The position numbers and the translations under genes were made by a program. DNA of 64,000 nucleotides from Sycon ciliatum (lineage: Eukaryota > Porifera > Calcarea > Leucosolenida > Sycettidae). How positions within the stretch are numbered: the first letter of the stretch is position 1; every line of letters begins with the position of its first letter. Of this stretch, positions 11,369-22,290 are shown piece by piece. The DNA is taken from assembly GCF_964019385.1 (NCBI RefSeq), contig NC_088644.1, forward strand, positions 14,921,332 to 14,985,331. The letters are read 5' to 3'. The notes under the pieces are model-generated. The model made no database searches. It was not told where the DNA came from and saw only the letters and a program-made list of their open reading frames with translations.

Positions 11369-11520
11369 CAAGCTATGAACAAAACTCCATCAAGCCAACA
11401 TTGCCTCACCTTTGAAGAGTTCCTGGGGCTGCACCGCTTACCCATGCCAGCATCCCAGAAGACGAGGGCTATCACCCCCTGACGCCACAAAAAAATGATC
11501 GTCTTGAAAATAACCAAATT
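11369..11520. repeat. Interspersed repeat, copy 1
   Basis: About 150 bp, including AACATTGCCTCACC and CATCCCAGAAGACGAGG, occurs in reverse orientation at 28,590-28,745. No ends or coding capacity could be defined. Confidence 0.65.
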
Positions 11521-11592
11521 ACAAGAGCTGATGAAAAAGCGAGCTACTATTAGCAAGAACTATACACCGGCAGATAATGATTTTGAACTTAC

Positions 11593-11778
11593 GTAAACAA
11601 GTGGGTTTATCATGAGACCACCTTTTGTTGGACATGCAACGTGCAGTAACAACACCACTTGTAGAACCCAGCAAGTAGAAGCCTGTATGACATTGATATG
11701 TAACTGTACTACCAAATTGTTGGCCTGTCGATGTGCTATCTCCATTGGCAAGCTGCCCTTGGTCTTGGCAACTTATAT
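11593..11778 (-). CDS. CCP exon B1 of the receptor
   Basis: A 186-nt exon, phase 1-1. The acceptor is GTACAG and the donor GTAAGT. The peptide begins ISCQDQGQLANGDSTSTG and contains STVTYQCHTGFYLLG, ARCMSNKRWSHDKPTC. It pairs with A1 as a B-A cassette. Paralogues are at 17,008 and 27,128. Confidence 0.9.
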
Positions 11779-11880
11779 CTGTACACCAATAATTATCATA
11801 AAACGGAAAAGTAGGGAAAGAGATCGAGAGAGAGAAAGAAAGAAAGAAAAATATAGATAGATAGAAACAAGGAAAATGGT

Positions 11881-12536
11881 GGGGCACAAGTTATGCGTTA
11901 GAGTCCACCAACTATACCAGGTTTTGAACAGTCAGACGTGCACAAGGTAACACCTGTATTCGATATTTCTGAAGACTGTATTATTGTACCACAATGAGCG
12001 TAACGATTCCACAAAAGGCGATCGTTCAAACCAGGTAACAACAAAGAGCAAACTAAACTCAAAACCAAAACCAAAACAACAACTGCACCAGCAAGCTCTT
12101 TCCTTGCACTAACTACAAATACATCAAAAACCAAGCAGCAAAATGCAAATCCGCACGCATGTTTGCCGGAACTGAACCTCTGTAGCGCAGCTGGTCATCG
12201 CGGCTGCACGGGATGACCTTCCCGCCACAGTAGGGCATAGAACTATGCATGGAACTAGCAATGAATGCATGCAGCACACCGGCAAGCCGTCCCTACGCAG
12301 ACGTCTAGTCTAGCGTGAGCAAGGATGAATAGCATGAGAAACATGATATGACACATTACTCCTATGATGCATGCAATGTATACAACAACACCAGACTGAC
12401 AAGGAGTACTGAGACATTCCACGGCAAGGAAGTGAGAATGTCTCAGTACTCCTTGTCAGTCTGGTGTTACCTTGTGCACGTCTGACTGTTCAAAACCTGG
12501 TATAGTTGGTGGACTCTAACGCATAATTTGTGCCCC
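11881..12536. mobile_element. Foldback element with about 74-bp inverted ends
   Basis: 11,881-11,954 is nearly the exact reverse complement of 12,463-12,536, ending in GGGGCACAA.. / ..TTGTGCCCC. The interior has no ORF. A second hairpin sits inside the right end (12,387-12,468). It lies in the intron just upstream of exon B1, in transcript order, next to a GATA-type microsatellite. Confidence 0.8.
12387..12468. repeat. Perfect 33-bp inverted repeat, 16-nt loop
   Basis: 12,387-12,419 and 12,436-12,468 are exact reverse complements. The arm contains GACAAGGAGTACTGAGACAT, a string shared with the terminal region of the hammerhead-bearing repeat family at 38.7 kb. Confidence 0.9.
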
Positions 12537-12593
12537 ATCGTTTTCATTGTTTCCATTGAATAATGTCCTTGCCTCACCATCTGGGCACTAATA

Positions 12594-12663
12594 GATAGAT
12601 GGATGGATGGATGGATGGATATATGGATGGATATATGGATGGATGGATAGATAGATAGATAAA
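12594..12663. repeat. (GATA/GGAT)n microsatellite
   Basis: Units of GATG, GATA and GGAT are mixed. The same microsatellite type lies beside the hammerhead repeats near 27.8-28.2 kb. Confidence 0.9.
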
Positions 12664-12749
12664 TCAAGTGATCCCCGAGCTGCAGAGAGTGCTAAATATC
12701 AGAGACAGAGCTTAGAACATAGCAAACTCAGCGGAGGACATTCAGGTTC

Positions 12750-12793
12750 GTTGTAACTCTGAGTTTCATGCCGCTAGGCAATCATCAGACAAC
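12750..12793 (-). ncRNA. Hammerhead ribozyme motif A (type I)
   Basis: On the minus strand the core CTGATGA (12,788-12,782) is followed by a 4-bp stem II (TGCC/GGCA, with a T-T mismatch next to the core). GAAA (12,767-12,764), a short stem III (ACTCAGAGT) and U at the cleavage position follow. Stem I is GTTGT/ACAAC. A minus-strand TTATAA lies about 35 nt upstream (12,822-12,827). It is in sense with the sushi gene, in the intron between A2 and B1. Confidence 0.7.
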
Positions 12794-12969
12794 TGATACT
12801 TGGATCTACCCAGCAGTGTGCTTATAAACACATTGGGCCACTCCGAAATTCATGACCAGTTTTCGGGAATTCTCTTCAAATGAAATACAAGCAATCAGAA
12901 CCAATGAAACATAAGGATAAGTAGCATCACAAGGGTGGTACCCATTACAACTAGGTGATAAATGTAGCA

Positions 12970-13355
12970 AAGAATTTATGCACCTCTTTGACGCCCATCG
13001 CCGGAGGCGATGATAGCAGCTTGTGCTGGGATTGCATCATTCAACAGCTTGCAAGGCTGAAGAATTGACCGTCACTATTCAGCCTGGTCTACACCATACA
13101 GCTATTCGAAGTGACTTTTTCTGGCCCGTGAATCCCTTTTTTGGTCTTTTTCATTTTTTTCCCGCACAAACATAACACCACATACTCCGGCATGCACTGG
13201 CTGTTGGTAACCACCCAGGAGAATGAAAGAAAAGTCAGGAAGAGTCTGAGAAAGAGAAGAAAGGCGTGTGTGACCATAATCGTCGGGAATCGAAACCGCA
13301 ACCTATCGATTGGAAATCGCTGCACATACCACTGCGCCACATGGGACACATGCAC
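12970..13355 (-). repeat. tRNA-derived SINE with promoter boxes
   Basis: Read on the minus strand from about 13,350: an A-box-like TGGCGCAGTGGTATGTGCAG, then a B-box GGTTGCGGTTTCGATTCCC at pol III spacing. The body ends at 12,970 with the hairpin GCC..CATCGC found at the ends of the 3.3-kb copy and the 9.3-kb LINE. The copy is inverted relative to 3,120-3,415. Confidence 0.65.
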
Positions 13356-13899
13356 AAGGGGTGATAAGAAAGAGGAAAAAAGAGAAAGAGAAGGTGAGAA
13401 GTGAGACAAGAGGAACTAAACACACACACGCTGTGTAAAGACAAACACCAAATGGATGCTACATTAACTAGTGGGATCAGGGGTGTCAGTAAGTTGAACT
13501 TGAGAGATATTACATTCTTCTTTTGTTTACGCAAAGGTGGCTGGGTAATGGAAATATATATAATTTCTTCGCTAAATTTATCACCTAATTGTAATGGCAA
13601 AGTTCAGTCTTGTAAATTAAAAAAAATGTATGGCAATGACATCGCCCAGCAGCTTGTGGATGTTAATTCCACCCAATTGTAGTGTTCACATATACATGTA
13701 TGTACCCGGCACTGTTTGTACTCCTATCCATTTACATATGCCACTTCCCACGCCTGTACTGACAGTCGGTGCGCACCGACTGTGTACTCATGCACGCAAA
13801 CCATTACATTATGTCGCCATCATATTACAGAGCTTTCCGGAGCTCCGAGTCAGTTGTTTGAAAAAGCAAGAGAACAACATTACATTGGCGCTGTAAGCG
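13356..13899. other. Unassigned intron DNA
   Basis: AT-rich sequence with no repeat ends, no supported ORF and no RNA gene that I can recognise. Confidence 0.4.
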
Positions 13900-15620
13900 A
13901 ACGCCTAATCCTCGCCATGTCCCTACTGCCACTACTGCCTCCGGAGCCATTCCCGATACAGCAGTCTCTATGACGGTGCCGCCCGTTTTCCTGCATGGGA
14001 ATGGAGATTCCGACTCTTTGTCGCTGAGGTCGGCATCTCGGACGCCACTCGTGAGAGGAACACCTACCAGTATGGGGCCGGCAAGGACATTCAGCAGCTC
14101 GTCCCTACATTAGCCAACACTGGCAACGATCTCGACGGCCTCATATCCGCCGTCGCTGACTATATTCAGTCCAAGCAGAGCCCCAGCATTGCCCGCTTCC
14201 ATTTTCGTCAGGTCACTCAGCAGCCTGGCGAAACATACGATACGTTTTATGCTCGTTTGCTGGCATCGGCACAGACCTGCAGCTTTGCTGACGATGCCCA
14301 GCAGAAAGACGCCCTTTGCGATCAAATTGTGGCCGGATGCACGTCCGATCTGCTCCGCAGGAAGCTGCTGGAGACTGTGTCTCTTGACCTCGACAAAGTG
14401 CTCAGGGCAGCCAGAGCCTTCGAAGCATTAGTAGAGCAGACGACGGCGTTCCGGCGCACGCAAGACTCCATCAATGCCCTTCGTCATCAGCCAAGGTTCC
14501 ACGACAGGACACAGCCGCCTGCTGCTACTGCTTCAGGTCCATCACGTCGACCAATGCAATCTTCGCTACCTCCAGCTGCGAAATCAGTGGTACAACCAGC
14601 CACCTGCCCCAGCCGACACTCGTACTCGCGTCCCAGGCCAGCAGGATTTCAACACATCGCGCTGCTACCATTGTGGGGAGCAAGGCCACCGGTCCTGTGA
14701 TGTTGCACGTTGCAAGCGCTGCCCCAAGTATGGTAAGTGGGGCCACTTGCCCAAAGCTTGCTTGTCCACGCAGAGTAGCCCATCTTCAGTACACATGATG
14801 TCAGACCCACTGTACTCTCAGTCTTACAGCATGGACACCAGCTACACTTCAGCTGATGCTCCTAACACTGCACATACTAGTACTGGCACAGCAGCCAACC
14901 TACAGGACCCATTTTACCCCTCACAGGCACCTCATCTCCTACCTGACTGACGGGCCTACGTAAATTACTCCCGTGATGCTGCGGCCACCAGTGCTCATGT
15001 CAACGCCACGATCAATGGCACAGAGTTGCTCCTACTACTGCATCTGCCAACATCATGATGCGTGCCGACCTCATCCGCATTGCACCTGCCGAGCAGATCA
15101 CACCAGCCGCCGCCAAAATCTATGCATTTGACGCGTCTGCTCCCCTGCCACTTGCCGATCATGTTCACCTACCCGTGGCACATGGCCAGCACAGCCTCAG
15201 CTGCACATTTGCCATTGTCCATCTTCCACGGTACTTTACGCTGCTCGGCCGTGACTCAGCCCCTCGCCTCGGATTGCTGCACATCGGCCCAGCCAATTAT
15301 CACGCCTATGCTACCTCAGACACCGCACTAGATGCACCCACGGCTGAAACTGCTGCAATTCTAAGCCGCATCGACTCCCGTTCCCACGGTCTCGGCTGCA
15401 TCCAGGATGTCCAGGCTCACACTTCCATCCAGCCTTACACCGCACCCGTTGCCCATCCTCCATCCCGTGTACCCGTCCATCTGCGAGACATCACAGACGA
15501 GGCACCCGCAACACCCATGTTTGGTCGCCCCATCAGGGACAGCATACCCCCCCCCCCCCCATTACTTCATCGGTGCCAGATCTGCCTACAGCTGCCAGCC
15601 GTGACAAGCAATTCTGCCAA
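13900..15620 (+). mobile_element. LTR-retrotransposon fossil (Ty3/gypsy-like), gag and protease part
   Basis: The gag capsid-like region spans about 13,960-14,480. A zinc-knuckle region (CYHCGEQGH) lies near 14,670-14,760, and an aspartic-protease-like stretch at about 15,000-15,290. No reverse transcriptase, integrase or LTR was identified, so this is a broken partial copy of uncertain but considerable age. The family call rests on the gag and knuckle pattern. Its right edge is set at about 15,620, where host intron text shared with 26,450 resumes. Confidence 0.7.
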
Positions 15621-15743
15621 GCACACTGCCTCCACTGCTTCGGCTGCCATCGCTATGTGCATTTCTGTGTCTATTTTTGCCGGCGTTTGCACCATGATGG
15701 TTTCTGGCTATCTTGTAAAAAAGAAGAAGAAAAGAAGACATAC

Positions 15744-15944
15744 GTTTGCAGTCTGGATGGTTGTTACTCCATCCTCCACTAGCCTGACACACAGCAGTAG
15801 TAGGTTCAGTAGTAGAATAGCCGATATCACATGTCCATGTGACAGTGTCGTTGTACAGGTAGTGTGTCAGACTGGCACGCTGTATTCCCATTCGAACAGA
15901 GGAGCTACCAGATGTTGGACTGCCTGGGTTAGGGCATGTTCGGG
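15744..15944 (-). CDS. CCP exon A2 of the receptor
   Basis: 201 nt, phase 1-1, acceptor GGAACAG, donor GTATGT. The peptide runs CPNPGSPTSGSSSVR, NDTVTWTCDIGY, SNNHPDCK, with four Cys and Trp in place. It is nearly the same as A1 and A3. Confidence 0.9.
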
Positions 15945-16215
15945 CTGTTCCACAGAGAAGCACAGAGAAACACAAGGTGCATTAAGACTGCATCCAGGTT
16001 GCTGCACCGTTCTGAGGAAGTGTTGTGTCTGTATGTACGGGTGACTTTTGAAAAGAGGAATGCAGTGGAAAAGTGTGATTCGATACCCGGAAACAAATCC
16101 CTACATCTTAGATTACGGATTGTGTGGATTTAAAAAAAGCATGGTTGGAAGTTGATTAGTACTGATCATAGGGTATGCCTCTGTTGCATGAGTAGCACCT
16201 CTGCTCAACACATAA

Positions 16216-16575
16216 TATCAAGAGTGCATAAAAAAGAGTATGCAAACATGGTTATGGGTCAGTGCGCGGCGCGCTGCCTTCGTTACGTAACTTGTCTCCA
16301 TCACGCTCCGAAAGCATGCACCCAAACCCACAATTTTTCGTACAAGCCCATCCGTTTTTACTCGATTCGTTCCAGTACCTACGCGATCTCTAAATGTTGG
16401 CTCGTGAACTCCAGTTCCATACAAAAGTTCATTTCAAACCAGAGGGAAAGTGCGGTGTTTGATTTTCCGCAGTGCACGGACTGCAGCTGAATGATGTAAT
16501 GAAGGCAGCGCGCCGCGCATGTGGCCCATAGAAAAGAGATCACAGTCGCATACTCTTGTTTACGGACTCTTGATA
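16216..16575. mobile_element. MITE with about 60-bp imperfect TIRs
   Basis: The left end TATCAAGAGTGCATA and right end ACTCTTGATA mirror each other. Further inside, GTGCGCGGCGCGCTGCCTTC mirrors GAAGGCAGCGCGCCGCGC. No coding capacity is seen. Confidence 0.75.
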
Positions 16576-16613
16576 ATAAATTTCGGACCCAGTAGAGCGT
16601 CTGGCCCCTATAT

Positions 16614-16886
16614 GATGTCCACCCCCTATATAGAGTCCATTAGTCCGAAATCCACTATACGCAACTGTAAGTTCAAAGTTTAGATGGACGTCACTCTCCA
16701 TGGTAGCATACAATTCCTTTTCCTCCAGACTGGATAAACTGGACTCCTGGACTGGAAACAGTGTACTCCTTATAGGGGATTGCGCGGCTGGATGAAGCTC
16801 ATCAAAACTGAGCGGACTCCTGGACTCTGCACAGGGGATTTTTTGACCAATGGACTCTATATAGGGTGCTGGACATCATATAGTGC
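16614..16886. mobile_element. MITE with about 40-bp TIRs
   Basis: The left arm CTATATGATGTCCACCCCC..CTATATAGAGTCCATTAGTC is mirrored at 16,845-16,886 (CCAATGGACTCTATATAGGG..GGACATCATATAG). It lies directly beside the preceding MITE. Confidence 0.75.
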
Positions 16887-17007
16887 ATGGACTTTATAGT
16901 GAGTCCAACATATGCAATTCCGTATTTGGACTGTGCTACATATCTGAAAGGTTTCGGGATGGAAAATACTCCAACCTGTACCTAATACAAAATGAATTTG
17001 TACTTAC

Positions 17008-17193
17008 GCAAACAAGCGGGTTTATCATGAGACCACCTTCTGTTGGACATGCAACGTGCAGTAACAACACCACTTGTAGAACCCAGCAAGTAGAAGCCTG
17101 TATGACATTGATATGTTACCGCACTACCAAAGTGTTGGCCTGTCAATGTGCTATATCCATTGGCAAGCTGCCCTTGGTCTGGGCAACTTAAAC
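17008..17193 (-). CDS. CCP exon B2 of the receptor
   Basis: 186 nt, phase 1-1, acceptor TTAACAG, donor GTAAGT. The peptide reads LSCPDQGQLANGYSTLTG, then AVTYQCHTGFYLLG, then RWSHDKPAC. It is uninterrupted and pairs with A2. Confidence 0.88.
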
Positions 17194-17224
17194 CTGTTAA
17201 CCAATAATGATCGTAAAATCAAAA

Positions 17225-17342
17225 AAAATAGAGATAGAGAGAGAGAACGAAAAAGATAGATAGATGGATGAATGGATGGATGGATGAATGGATGGATGGA
17301 TGGATGGATGGATGGATGGATGGATGGATAGATAGATAGATA
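17225..17342. repeat. (GA)n and (GGAT/GATA)n microsatellite
   Basis: It lies just upstream of exon B2 in transcript order, in the same place as the microsatellites upstream of B1 (11,811-11,865) and B3 (27,340-27,394). It was therefore present before the cassettes were duplicated. Confidence 0.9.
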
Positions 17343-18545
17343 CTTCCTCCGGAAACAACAACTTCGTGACTTTTTGACATGACTTTTCAAGGAGTTTAAT
17401 ACTGTGCCCAACAAAAGTGATCTGTTGGAGAGAAACACTTCAACACATTCAATTGACATATCTACAATATCTACAAGATTGATTAGAGGGAGTAGAGTCT
17501 CAGTCTCAGTCTGGGTCGCCATTGCTCGAATCATCACCGCTGATACTGTTCCAAGTGGCAGATCGATCGACGCGATGTCGTATGTCACGGAGAAGCTTCT
17601 CCGCGTCCCTGATCGTCTTCGCTGTTACCTGAATGCCTTCTCCAACATCTCGACGGAGACCCCGGTAGCCCCCCCCCCCCCCCCAGCACTGGTAGATCTA
17701 CTCATTACCGCCTCCGTTCTTGCTCGAGGATGCCCCGGCACAACAAACACAGGCAACGCCAAGCATTTAAAATTTCCTGATATCATAGTCGTACCAGCAC
17801 TTCCCGACTGCCGCGATCAGATCTCGCCTTCTCCTTTGCGACCAAGGACACATAGTCAAGGCTGCTGGAAAGGGCGAGATCATCCAAGGTGAGGTCTGGG
17901 CTCTGCAGTGCCTGAACGACTTCTATTTTTGAACTTGTTCATCTTGCTCTGCTGCACGAAGTGACGATTGTCACATCTCTGCGTTTTGGAGTTTTGACAT
18001 CTTGCCGACCTGTTCACATGTAGGCAGGCGTTTCGGGGATGGCGAAGATTTCAAAACGCTAGCTGCTATTGCTATTTATTTTCCACTCTTCTTGCTCCTC
18101 GGTGCCATTTTCCTGCTGTGTCAAATGCACACCAAACTAGACTAATAGCACAGCTCCGCTTCTTCTTGTGTTGACTACAGATCCACGTGTCTATGAGTTG
18201 AGCACCGTAACAGCCATACTTCCAACACTTATAGATGCAAGTAGGACACAACATGATACGGAGGGATATTATATTATTGGGGAAAACACAGGAAAGAGAT
18301 AGACAGGAGATAGACTACATGGCGGATATTGGATGATAGTGCTTGGATGAGGCTGAGGAAGAGATACGTTGCTTGTGCATGATGGGTTTGGTTTGCCTAG
18401 AAACCATACTGACATGCTGTAATAGGAACCCCTGGGACCTGGTATATGAGAGTTCTCTTATCCTAGCCGCAAATGTCACAAAGCGTGCCGAGTAAGACAG
18501 ATATTGTTTTTTCCAGATGCATAGATACCGAAGCAGTTCCTCGAA
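17343..18545. other. Unassigned intron DNA with one unrecognised ORF
   Basis: A 162-codon plus-strand ORF spans 17,404-17,892, with a C homopolymer at 17,671-17,684 giving a run of Pro. I do not recognise the protein and see no repeat ends around it. It may be a decayed transposon part or chance. The remaining text to 18,545 shows nothing. Confidence 0.35.
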
Positions 18546-18549
18546 ATTG

Positions 18550-18663
18550 TATCTAGCAGGCAGGTATTGTGTGTGTATGTGTATCTAGCAGGCAGGTATT
18601 GTGTGTGTGTATCTAGCAGGCAGGTATTGTGTGTGTGTGTGTGTGTGTATCTAGCAGGCAGGT

Positions 18664-18716
<53 letters not shown>

Positions 18717-18930
18717 CTAGCAGGCAGGTATTGCGTGTGTGTGTATCTAGCAGGCAGGTATTGTGTGTGTGTGTGTGTGTGTGTGTGTATCTAGCAGGCA
18801 GGTATTGTGCATGTGTGTATCTAGCAGGCAGGTATTGTGTGCGTGTGTATCTAGCAGGCAGGTATTGTGTGTGTGTATCTAGCAGGCAGGTATTGTGTGT
18901 GTGTGTGTATCTAGCAGGCAGGTATTGAGT
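18550..18930. repeat. Compound satellite: 19-bp core alternating with (GT)n
   Basis: TATCTAGCAGGCAGGTATT occurs eleven times, almost unchanged, each followed by a (GT)n linker of very different length (about 4 to 50 bp). The core stays fixed while the linkers vary. Confidence 0.95.
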
Positions 18931-18945
18931 GTGTGTTTAGTGATA

Positions 18946-19118
18946 CAGTCAGACCTCTTTTATCCGGATCCCTCGCCATGCGGAAGAAAATCGTTGGTTA
19001 CCGATTTACAGCATATGCCATGCACACATACAGTATGTGTGTTCGATTATCCGGTTCCCTCGCCTATCCGGATTTTTTTGTGGAAAATGGATGTGTGCGG
19101 TTAAGCAACGTCTGACTG
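18946..19118. mobile_element. pogo/Tc1-like MITE
   Basis: The left end CAGTCAGACCTCTTTTATCC and the reversed right end CAGTCAGACGTTGCTTAACC share the first nine bases. A TA lies outside the left end and a CA outside the right. Confidence 0.6.
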
Positions 19119-19208
19119 CAGTGACTTCACTGGATACTGTAGCAAACTGATCAGGTCGTGCGCTGCATCACAAACTTCAGTACCAGCCCTACACAGTTTC
19201 AACCTTAC

Positions 19209-19508
19209 CTTGAACAATGAGTGTGATGCTCTTTTGTGCTCTGCTAATGGGATTCCAAGCACTGCAGGTGTATGTACCTCCATCAGCTCTGCGGACACTG
19301 CTGATTTCCAGCTGAGAATCTGTCATATTGTGATGTATATTACTCTTGTTGGTGATTTGGTAGCCTAACTCATCCCACGAGTGCTCACTACTCTCGGTTC
19401 TCTGCCATGAGAGGGTGATATTCGTGCCGACAACCTGGCATCTTAGAGTAACATGGGTGGAGATAGTTGCAGTAACATTCTGTTGTGGAATGGCAATCGA
19501 TGCCGGAA
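19209..19508 (-). CDS. Ig-like domain exon of the receptor
   Basis: 300 nt, phase 1-1, acceptor GTTCTAG, donor GTAAGG. The peptide starts VPASIAIPQQNVTATISTHV. It has the first Ig Cys in VTLRCQV, the core Trp in LSWQRTE, an SQLEISSV strand, and the DGGTYTC motif with the second Cys. These match a C2/I-set Ig fold (about 100 residues). It is the only non-CCP ectodomain seen and sits between CCP exon 20,097 and cassette B2-A2. Potential N-glycosylation sites (NVT, NIT) are present. Confidence 0.88.
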
Positions 19509-20096
19509 CTAGAACAGACACAGCATTGACATGTGTACATGCGAGTCACTTTGTGAGTGAGAACACCCATCCATGGCAAACCAATCCGGGACCAGCCACA
19601 ATCACAAGAGAGGGAAGAATCTCATGACTATTGCAGATTTTTGTCTAGTAAATGCTAGTCAGTAGCAATAGTGCTGTTGACATTGCATGGATGTTGAGTC
19701 ACTGAATTCACTTTTTCTCAAAACGCTGCCAGGAAAGTAAAAAAGGCCAGCATTTCCCCAAGTTCCCTGCTAATGTTTACAGTTCATGGTATATTTGTAT
19801 GTGAAAGGACTTGAGCCAAGTAATGGCAATATGATCATACTACAAAACAATAAAAAAATACAAATACACTGAAATACTCCCTGATGAACTTCCAAGGGAA
19901 AAACATTGGAGAGCATTACAACTGAAATTGCAGTGTACGGCTGTGGTGGTGGTGGCGGCGGCGGCGGCTGCGGTGGTGGTGGTGAAACTTTAAAGACGTG
20001 ATTTATTGGCTGCAGCGGTGCTTCCGAATATTGAAGAAAGACATAAGAATGGACTTTAAACAAGATGAAGTGGACATTCATTGAATAATGACTAAC

Positions 20097-20300
20097 GAAA
20101 GCACTCTGGAGTGGTGTAGTCTGACCATTGACCATGGGTTTGATTCAACACTATGCATTTCACAGGCTCGGCCGTGACATTTATATCATACCCGTCCACA
20201 CATTGGAAGTATGCCATGTCATTCAGCTGGGTGGAGTTTGCTTCTATGCGGCCATAGAGTGGTGCATGGATCTGCGTAATCTCACAGTAGTGGTTGATTG
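20097..20300 (-). CDS. CCP exon, divergent
   Basis: 204 nt, phase 1-1, acceptor ATTCAG, donor GTTAGT (a weaker donor than the others). The peptide runs AINHYCEITQIHAPLYGRIE, then MAYFQCVDGYDI, then GQWSDYTTPEC. It has four Cys (YCE, FQC, VKC, PEC) and the Trp. It is the least similar to the rest and has no close copy in the window. Confidence 0.82.
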
Positions 20301-20632
20301 CTGAATCAAGGCACGTAGAATAGTGGCACATGTATTCTTTTGAAATAAGTTTGAGAGCAGACTTGGGCGTGTTCACCCATCACGCCACACTGCACTTTTG
20401 CCAACCCACACAAATCGCATAACACCAGGCTGTCCAACTGTCCTACTTTGGACCAATACATTTGTGTACATTTACATGGGAGACAATTGCCTTTGTATAC
20501 ATTATATAAGGGTGTCCTGCTTTGGAACGTGGCAAGGTTGGACAGACTGTAACACATGCTACCGTCTTGAAGAACCTAGTCGGGACACTGAATGATTGAG
20601 AGCCTCCCCTTGAATGTCACGCTTTAGAGCTC

Positions 20633-21428
20633 AACCACGGCACCATACCTCAACCACGGCACCATACCTCAACCACAGCACTATACCTCAACCACGGCAC
20701 CATACCTCAACCACTGCACCATACCTCAACCACGGCACCATACCTCAACCACGGCACCATACTTCAACCACGGCACCATACCTCAACCACGGCACCATAC
20801 CTCAACCACGGCACCATACCTCAACCACGGCACCATACCTCAACCACGGCACCATACCTCAACCACGGCACCATACCTCAACCACGGCACCATACCTCAA
20901 CCACGGCACCATACCTCAACCACGGCACCATACCTCAACCACGGCACCATACCTCAACCACGGCACCATACCTCAACCACGGCACCATACCTCAACCACG
21001 GCACCATACCTCAACCACGGCACCATACCTCAACCACGGCACCATACCTCAACCACGGCACCATACCTCAACCACGGCACCATACCTCAACCACGGCACC
21101 ATACCTCAACCACGGCACCATACCTCAACCACGGCACCATACCTCAACCACGGCACCATACCTCAACCACGCCACCATACCTCAACCACGCCACCATACC
21201 TCAACCACGGCACCATACCTCAACCACGGCACCATACCTCAACCACGGCACCATACCTCAACCACGGCACCATACCTCAACCACGGCACCATACCTCAAC
21301 CACGGCACCATACCTCAACCACGCCACCATACCTCAACCACGCCACCATACCTCAACCACGGCACCATACCTCAACCACGGCACCATACCTCAACCACGC
21401 CACCATACCTCAACCACGGCACCATACT
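20633..21428. repeat. 19-bp minisatellite, about 42 copies
   Basis: The unit is CTCAACCACGGCACCATAC with rare point changes (CGCC for CGGC). Because 19 is not divisible by three, one plus-strand frame reads open through the whole array, but this is repeat, not gene. Confidence 0.97.
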
Positions 21429-21449
21429 GAACAAAGCACATGCATGGGG

Positions 21450-21622
21450 TGTGCAATAGCTTCTGTCTCTACAACCCATACTGCTACGATAGCTTCTGTC
21501 TCTACAACCCATACTGCTACGATAGCTTCTGTCTCTACAACCCATACTGCTACGATAGCTTCTGTCTCTACAACCCATACTGCTACGATAGCTTCTGTCT
21601 CTACAACCCATACTGCTACGAT
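21450..21622. repeat. 33-bp minisatellite, 5 copies
   Basis: Nearly perfect copies of a 33-bp unit that contains GCTTCTGTCTCTACAACCC. It starts about 20 bp after the 19-bp array ends. Confidence 0.95.
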
Positions 21623-21734
21623 TGGACGCGGCAAAGAGGAGAGAGACTGTAACAGTAAGCATACTAAATTACTAGCAGCTCCAGTCGACACAACAAATCG
21701 AACTCACTCCTTCTGGACTAACCAAGAGTAAGTA

Positions 21735-21810
21735 AGTAAGTAAATTATCGTGTCCGTTCCCGAAGGGAACTCACGACGGCCGCTAACACCCGGTAAATCC
21801 TAGCGACAGA
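21735..21810. repeat. Interspersed repeat, also at 29,330-29,400 inverted
   Basis: It contains the palindrome TTCCCGAAGGGAA and ACGACGGCCGCTAACACCCG. The 29-kb copy has the palindromic part duplicated. Confidence 0.65.
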
Positions 21811-22290
21811 TGCAGCGCCTAACGGTGGGGGTGAGTGGATAAGTCTCACAACCACTGGCACAAGTGCCGAGAACGACCCCATTAGCTGTATCCATGTACC
21901 CCTTGTGCCTGGCCACTAACCAAGAGCTGAGGGGAAACTCTCGTCGTAGCCAGCTTCATATTTCGGAATAAATGCAGGGAGTCATATCCGACTCCCTGCT
22001 GTGTTCAGAGTACGGTATGGGAGGCAGAATAAGGATGTGTGTAGAGAAATAGTTGTCCATTATGCATGAATAATAATAAGTAATTCGGGATCACCATACA
22101 GAGCATGCAGGAAGAGTGTAAGTCATTATGTGATTGGAAGGCCAACGGGAATGGGAGAAGCAGTCTCTAAGACCATTCCCGTCACAGAGACTCAGTAGAA
22201 ATACTGAACAGGTAAAACAAGCAAAGGTGGAGGAAGAAGCCTGGAGCATGCAGAGCAAGTGACACACGAGCATAAGTGGTCCCAGTCCGA

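Noticed and set aside
16883-17191. Plus-strand ORF over exon B2
   Set aside because: It is the antisense shadow of a CCP exon that reads cleanly on the minus strand with splice sites.
18567-18928. Cys/Val-rich ORFs
   Set aside because: Translation of (GT)n and the 19-bp satellite core.
19880-19915. CTGATGA followed by GGGAAAAAC
   Set aside because: Only a 2-bp stem II is possible and stems I and III do not form.
20614-21459. 281-codon plus-strand ORF
   Set aside because: It is a translation of the 19-bp minisatellite; the repeated 19-residue peptide is a by-product of the unit length.
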